Origin: Pseudomonas sp. CROZ-RG-20F-R04-15 | GTDB taxonomy: Bacteria; Pseudomonadota; Gammaproteobacteria; Pseudomonadales; Pseudomonadaceae | DNA: 64,000 nucleotides | Assembly (NCBI RefSeq): GCF_022662375.1 | Contig: NZ_JAKNQL010000010.1 | Coordinates: forward strand, 62,001 to 126,000 | Reading direction: 5' to 3' | Part shown: positions 60,175 through 64,000 of the stretch, piece by piece | Numbering within the stretch: position 1 is the stretch's first letter | Layout of the letters: each line of letters begins with the position of its first letter | Program-made: the position numbers and the translations under genes | Notes under the pieces: generated by a model | Databases searched by the model: none | What the model was told of the DNA's origin: nothing | Seen by the model: only the letters and a program-made list of their open reading frames with translations

Positions 60175-60615
60175 TTAGCGACGAAACGCCAGCATCACTA
60201 CACCGGCAGTGATCAGGCCGATGCCGCCCCATTGGCGCAGGTCGAGTTTCTCACCCAGCAGAATCACGCCGAGCACCGCCACCAGTACCACGCTGAGTTT
60301 GTCCACCGGAGCGACCAGTGAGGCCGGGCCGACTTTCAATGCGCGGAAGTAGCACAGCCACGATGCGCCCGTGCCCAGACCGGACAACAGCAGGAACAGG
60401 TAGCTCTTGGCGGAGATCGATCCCAATGACTGATATTGGCCCGTTGCGTACAAAATCAAGGCCAGGCTGACCAGTACCACAATCGTACGCAGCAGAGTGG
60501 CGAAGTCGGAATTGACGTTTTCGATGCCGACTTTGGCGAAGATCGCCGTCAATGCGGCGAAAGTGGCCGAGAGCAAGGCCCAGAATGTCCAGGAAGAAAA
60601 GAAGCCTGAGCCCAT
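60175..60615 (-). CDS. EamA-family transporter, single-domain (four to five helices)
   Basis: 146-aa membrane protein of the DMT superfamily. The start at 60615 has AAGGA 7-8 bases upstream; the longer frame would run into the REP repeat. It has a single EamA repeat (SATFAALTAIFAKVGIENVN near the start, LGTGASWLCYFRALKVG, GEKLDLRQWGGIGLITAGV), whereas most EamA proteins have two. It probably works as an antiparallel dimer. Substrate unknown. Confidence 0.85.
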   Translation of the reverse strand: MGSGFFSSWTFWALLSATFAALTAIFAKVGIENVNSDFATLLRTIVVLVSLALILYATGQYQSLGSISAKSYLFLLLSGLGTGASWLCYFRALKVGPASLVAPVDKLSVVLVAVLGVILLGEKLDLRQWGGIGLITAGVVMLAFRR

Positions 60616-60650
60616 GGAAATGTCCTTGTTCGATAATCCACCGCCAAACC

Positions 60651-60740
60651 CTGTGGGAGCGAGCCTGCTCGCGAACGCCGCACCGCGGTCTATCAGATCA
60701 ACCGCGGTGATTTCATTCGCGAGCAGGCTCGCTCCCACAG
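60651..60740. repeat. Paired REP element
   Basis: Opposed copies (TGTGGGAGCGAGCCTGCTCG from 60652; CGAGCAGGCTCGCTCCCACA ending 60739) with a central CACCGCGGT/ACCGCGGTG inverted repeat lie between uvrD and the EamA gene. Confidence 0.88.
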
Positions 60741-60756
60741 AAAAGCGAAATCGGCG

Positions 60757-62940
60757 TCAGATCGCTTCCAGCTTGGCGTAACCGAGCATCAGCCATTTGC
60801 TGCCTTCGCTGAAGTTCACCTGCACCCGTGCCTGCGCACCGGCACCTTCGAAGTTGAGGATCACACCGTCACCAAAAATCGAATGCCGTACCGCCTGACC
60901 GAGGCTGAAACCCGTTTCCGGAATCTCGCTGCCGCTGAACAGGTTGCTGCCGCTCATCGACTGATTACCGCCGAATGGACGGCTGACACTGTTCGACAGG
61001 CGCACTTCCTGAATCAGGCCCTTCGGTACTTCGCGAACGAAACGCGAGACCTTGTTGTAGGTCTCGCTGCCGTACAGGCGTCGGGTTTCAGCATAGGTCA
61101 TGACCAGATTCTGCATCGCCCGGGTGATGCCGACGTAGGCCAGGCGCCGTTCTTCCTCAAGACGCCCGGGTTCTTCCAGGCTCATCTTGTGCGGGAACAG
61201 GCCTTCTTCCATGCCCACGAGGAACACGTAGGGGAATTCCAGGCCTTTGGCGCTGTGCAGCGTCATCAACTGAATGCTGTCTTCGTGCTCGTCGGCCTGG
61301 GTGTCGCCGGCCTCCAGCGAAGCGTGGCCGAGGAATGCTGCCAGTGGCGTCAGTTCTTCGTCTTCTTCGGTGTTCTCGAAGTTGCGCGCGGCGCTGACCA
61401 GTTCCTCAAGGTTCTCTACCCGGGCCTGGCCTTTCTCGCCTTTTTCCGCTTCGTGATAGGCAATGAGGCCGGATTGCTCGATGACGGTTTGCGTCATCAG
61501 GTGCAGCGGCATTTCCATGCACTTGGCGGCGAGGTTCTCGATCAGCTCGATAAACGCACCCAGTGCACCGGCCGCGCGACCGGTCAGGCCTTTGTTGGCA
61601 ACCAGTTGACGCATCGCTTCCCACATCGACACATCGCTGTGGCGCGCGTGATCACGGATGGCTTCGACGGTTTTTTCGCCGATGCCACGGGCGGGCACAT
61701 TGATCACCCGTTCCAGCGCCGCATCGTTGCCGCGACCTTCGAGCAAGCGCAGGTAAGCCATGGCGTTTTTGATTTCCGCACGCTCGAAGAAGCGCTGACC
61801 ACCGTAGATGCGGTACGGAATACGTTCACGCAGCAAAGCTTCTTCGAGAACGCGTGATTGGGCGTTGGAACGGTACAGAATCGCGATATCGCTGCGGGCC
61901 AAGCCGGTTTTCAGCGCGCTTTCGATGGTTTCGACAACGTAGCGTGCTTCGTCGTGTTCGTTGAACGCGGCGTACAGATTGATTGCTTCGCCGTCGCCGC
62001 CGTCGGTCCAGAGCTCTTTACCGAGGCGGCCGGTGTTGTTGGCAATCAGCGCGTTGGCGGCCTTGAGGATGCCGGCGGTGGAGCGGTAGTTCTGCTCCAG
62101 ACGAATGGTCACCGAGTCGGCGAAGTCGGAAGAGTACTGATGAATGTTTTCGATCTTCGCGCCACGCCAGCCGTAAATCGACTGATCGTCGTCGCCGACC
62201 ACCATCAGGCTGTCGCCGCCCTTGCCGAGCAAGCGCAACCAGGCGTACTGCACGGCGTTGGTGTCCTGGAATTCGTCCACCAGAATATGGCGGAAGCGCT
62301 TCTGGTAGTGCGCCAACAGGCCCGGATGATCGCGCCACAGGTCGAGGGCGCGCAGCAGCAGTTCGGAGAAATCGATGACGCCGGCCCGCAGGCACGCTGC
62401 CTCGTAGGCTTCGTAAATGCCGCGCATGGTCGCCAGGTACAAATCACCGCTGGCCTGAATGTGTTGCGGACGCAGGCCTTCGTCTTTCTGGCCGTTGATG
62501 AACCACTGCGCTTGACGCGCCGGCCAGCGTTGCTCGTCGAGACCGAGCTCGCGTATCACCCGCTTGACCAGCCGTTGCTGGTCGTCGCTGTCGAGAATCT
62601 GGAAGGTCTGGCTCAGGCCCGCTTCCTGCCAGTGCGCCCGCAGCAAGCGGTGCGCCAGGCCGTGGAAGGTGCCGACCCACATGCCCGCCGGGTTGATGCC
62701 CAGCAACTGCTCGATGCGGTGACGCATCTCGGCAGCGGCCTTGTTGGTGAAGGTCACCGACAGAATGGAGTGGGGCGAGGCGTTTTCGACCTGGATCAAC
62801 CAGGCGATACGGTGCACCAGCACTCGGGTTTTACCGGAACCGGCGCCGGCCAGGACCAACTGACGGCCAACGGGGGCTGCTACGGCCTGGCGTTGGGCAT
62901 CGTTGAGGGAATTCAGCAGAAGGGAGAGATCATCGCGCAT
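60757..62940 (-). CDS. uvrD: ATP-dependent DNA helicase II
   Basis: 727-aa SF1A 3'-5' helicase of nucleotide-excision and mismatch repair. Walker A AGSGKTRVLVHRI lies near residue 34 (motif I), motif II DEFQDTNAVQ near 222, VVGDDDQSIYGWRGA (motif III), QNYRSTAGIL (motif IV), and TLHSAKGLEFPYVFLVGMEEG and AYVGITRA (motifs V and VI). The C-terminal region ends in the Tudor-like segment VRHSIFGDGVILNFEG, which binds RNA polymerase in other UvrD proteins. It is divergent from the next gene, as in P. aeruginosa (PA5443/PA5442). Confidence 0.97.
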   Translation of the reverse strand: MRDDLSLLLNSLNDAQRQAVAAPVGRQLVLAGAGSGKTRVLVHRIAWLIQVENASPHSILSVTFTNKAAAEMRHRIEQLLGINPAGMWVGTFHGLAHRLLRAHWQEAGLSQTFQILDSDDQQRLVKRVIRELGLDEQRWPARQAQWFINGQKDEGLRPQHIQASGDLYLATMRGIYEAYEAACLRAGVIDFSELLLRALDLWRDHPGLLAHYQKRFRHILVDEFQDTNAVQYAWLRLLGKGGDSLMVVGDDDQSIYGWRGAKIENIHQYSSDFADSVTIRLEQNYRSTAGILKAANALIANNTGRLGKELWTDGGDGEAINLYAAFNEHDEARYVVETIESALKTGLARSDIAILYRSNAQSRVLEEALLRERIPYRIYGGQRFFERAEIKNAMAYLRLLEGRGNDAALERVINVPARGIGEKTVEAIRDHARHSDVSMWEAMRQLVANKGLTGRAAGALGAFIELIENLAAKCMEMPLHLMTQTVIEQSGLIAYHEAEKGEKGQARVENLEELVSAARNFENTEEDEELTPLAAFLGHASLEAGDTQADEHEDSIQLMTLHSAKGLEFPYVFLVGMEEGLFPHKMSLEEPGRLEEERRLAYVGITRAMQNLVMTYAETRRLYGSETYNKVSRFVREVPKGLIQEVRLSNSVSRPFGGNQSMSGSNLFSGSEIPETGFSLGQAVRHSIFGDGVILNFEGAGAQARVQVNFSEGSKWLMLGYAKLEAI

Positions 62941-63197
62941 CGGGGCATTCTAGGGTGCGCCGCAGGCCCGGGCAAACCGAGCTTTGCATTAGCCGATGAA
63001 ACTCCTGCCGATGACGACCGGTCAGTCACTGGCTACAGGCATCGGCCCGCCGCGCTCCAAGGGTTTCGCGGGTGGCAAAGGGCGGAAAAGTTTCGCTGAA
63101 ATTGTGATCTGGAGCAGTTTGGCAACGGGAGCTGCTTGTGTATGCTCCGTCCACGTTTCGGGCGCACGCCCTCCTTATAAGAACAAGAACGTTGCCC

Positions 63198-64000
63198 ATG
63201 ACCCTCAGCTCTGAACTGTCGGGCCCCTCTGTGGAACCCCGGGTTATCCGCAAGCACTATGCCGTCGAAATGTCGGTCGAGCGCACGCGTCTGCTGTATC
63301 AGGGCTCGTTGTTGCCCACGCTGTTCATGTTGATCAATGGTCTGGTCTGCGCCGCTTTGCTCTGGAGCCCGCAGCGTTACTTCGTGGTCAGCGTCTGGCT
63401 GGTGTGGTTGCTGTCGCTGGTGGCGCTGCGGGTGATTCAGGTCGCCGCGTTCGACTCGGCCATCCCGGACCGGCAGGCGCAACCGATCTGGCGGCGGATG
63501 TTTCTGCTCGGCTCGACCATGACCGGCCTGACACTGGCCGGTGCCGGCATCGCCCTGGTGCCTGCCGACAACTTCATGCAGCAGGCGTGGGTGTTCGGCC
63601 TGATTGGCGCCGCAACTCTGTCGGCTAGTGTCGCCTACGCGGTGAGCCTGCCGGCGTTTCTTTCCTTTACCTTGCCCTGTCTGTTGCCAGCGATCGGTTA
63701 TCTGTTCTGGGGCGGTGATGAGCAGGCGCGCGGCTGGGGCTGGCTCGGGTTGATCCTGCTCGGCTCGCTGAGCGTGGTGGCGTGGCAGGTCAATCGGCTG
63801 ATCGATCGCGGCTTGCTGCGGCGCTTCCAGAATCAGCACTTGATCGAACACCTGCAACAGACGCAATTGCGCAGCGAGCAGCTCAATCAGGAGTTGGCCA
63901 AGGAAATCGACCATCGGCGTTGTGCCGAGGGCAAGCTGCGTGAAGCTCAGGTCGAACTCGAAGACCGCGTTGCCCAGCGCAGCCGCGAGCTGGATGCAGC
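63198..64000 (+). CDS. Membrane signalling protein, 5' part (GGDEF/EAL-type, PA5442-like)
   Basis: First 267 codons of a gene running off the right edge. A short N-terminal arm is followed by about six hydrophobic helices (residues about 38-200), resembling a MASE-type sensor. A long coiled coil (about 208-267; RRFQNQHLIEHLQQTQ, LAKEIDHRRCAEGKLREAQVELEDRVAQ, given as KLREAQVELEDRVAQRSREL) follows, of the kind that links to PAS/GGDEF/EAL domains or histidine kinases. The start at 63198 gives MTLSSELSG. The identification as a c-di-GMP enzyme is based on position next to uvrD and recalled PA5442; the catalytic part is not in view. Confidence 0.72.
   Translation, partial: MTLSSELSGPSVEPRVIRKHYAVEMSVERTRLLYQGSLLPTLFMLINGLVCAALLWSPQRYFVVSVWLVWLLSLVALRVIQVAAFDSAIPDRQAQPIWRRMFLLGSTMTGLTLAGAGIALVPADNFMQQAWVFGLIGAATLSASVAYAVSLPAFLSFTLPCLLPAIGYLFWGGDEQARGWGWLGLILLGSLSVVAWQVNRLIDRGLLRRFQNQHLIEHLQQTQLRSEQLNQELAKEIDHRRCAEGKLREAQVELEDRVAQRSRELDA

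Noticed and set aside
60616..60738. 41-residue N-terminal extension of the EamA protein
   Set aside because: The extension is encoded by the REP element and has the MGASLLAN pattern seen wherever REP DNA is translated.
63026..63914. 293-codon minus-strand frame at the right end
   Set aside because: It overlaps the plus-strand membrane-protein gene, which has clear hydrophobic helices and a coiled coil; the minus-strand product is Gln/His-rich without motifs.

Overview
The window is about 61% G+C chromosomal DNA from a fluorescent pseudomonad, most likely the Pseudomonas fluorescens group. The evidence is gene content and order that match Pseudomonas (atp-glmU-glmR-glmS; the rmd-gmd-wbpW-wzm-wzt-wbpX-wbpY-wbpZ common-antigen cluster; the Zur-type folE2/cam/pyrC2/amiA/COG0523 cluster; uvrD beside a GGDEF/EAL-type gene) and paired REP elements of the GTGGGAGCGAG...CTCGCGAA kind typical of that group. 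The atp operon usually lies close to oriC in Pseudomonas, so the window probably starts near the origin and runs away from it. Three parS-like ParB sites (35.7, 49.0 and 49.9 kb) fit an origin-proximal position. I found no rRNA, tRNA, insertion sequence, prophage or CRISPR array.

Layout. 0-8 kb: end of the F1F0 ATP synthase operon (atpA 3' end, atpG, atpD, atpC), then glmU, a DeoR-type regulator and glmS, which make UDP-GlcNAc. 8-12 kb: LysR regulator, glutathione transferase-like protein and a large PNPOx/ferredoxin-reductase/ferredoxin fusion. 12-21 kb (minus strand): a complete eight-gene D-rhamnan (A-band, common polysaccharide antigen) LPS cluster with sugar-nucleotide synthesis, ABC export and three rhamnosyltransferases. 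21-26 kb (plus strand): a translationally coupled four-gene unit (two paralogous glycosyltransferases, a methyltransferase, an acyltransferase) that probably modifies or caps the same polymer. 26-31 kb: a DUF3142 lipoprotein coupled to an uncharacterised 712-aa envelope protein, then a LysE exporter divergent from an Lrp/AsnC regulator. 31-38.7 kb: lpd3 divergent from a four-gene operon of three SPFH (HflK/HflC-like) membrane proteins and an HmtA-like P1B ATPase, with a Zur-box-like palindrome upstream. 38.7-40.7 kb: a bufferin-type RiPP cluster (Cys-rich precursor, DUF692/MNIO enzyme, DUF2063 partner). 40.8-44 kb: cfa, cls and a DUF3617 protein.

44-54.5 kb is a zinc-starvation island. A six-gene minus-strand operon (folE2, znuC/B/A-like, gamma-carbonic anhydrase, dihydroorotase) diverges from an amidase gene across one Zur-box-like site. 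A second, near-perfect Zur box lies upstream of a ZigA/YciC-type COG0523 GTPase, a DUF1826 gene and, further on, a second COG0523 GTPase. Together with the HmtA-like operon and the bufferin cluster, roughly 32-54 kb reads as a metal-homeostasis region. 54.5-64 kb is mostly housekeeping: DUF3301 protein, pdxY, acyl-CoA thioesterase, CPA2 antiporter, SMI1/KNR4 protein, Tim44-domain protein, single-domain EamA transporter, uvrD, and the start of a membrane signalling protein that runs off the end.

Starts were chosen by ribosome-binding sites, family N-termini and overlaps. Many genes overlap by 1-17 bases, so several of these blocks are probably single transcripts. Database comparisons could not be run. 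PAO1 gene equivalences are from memory.
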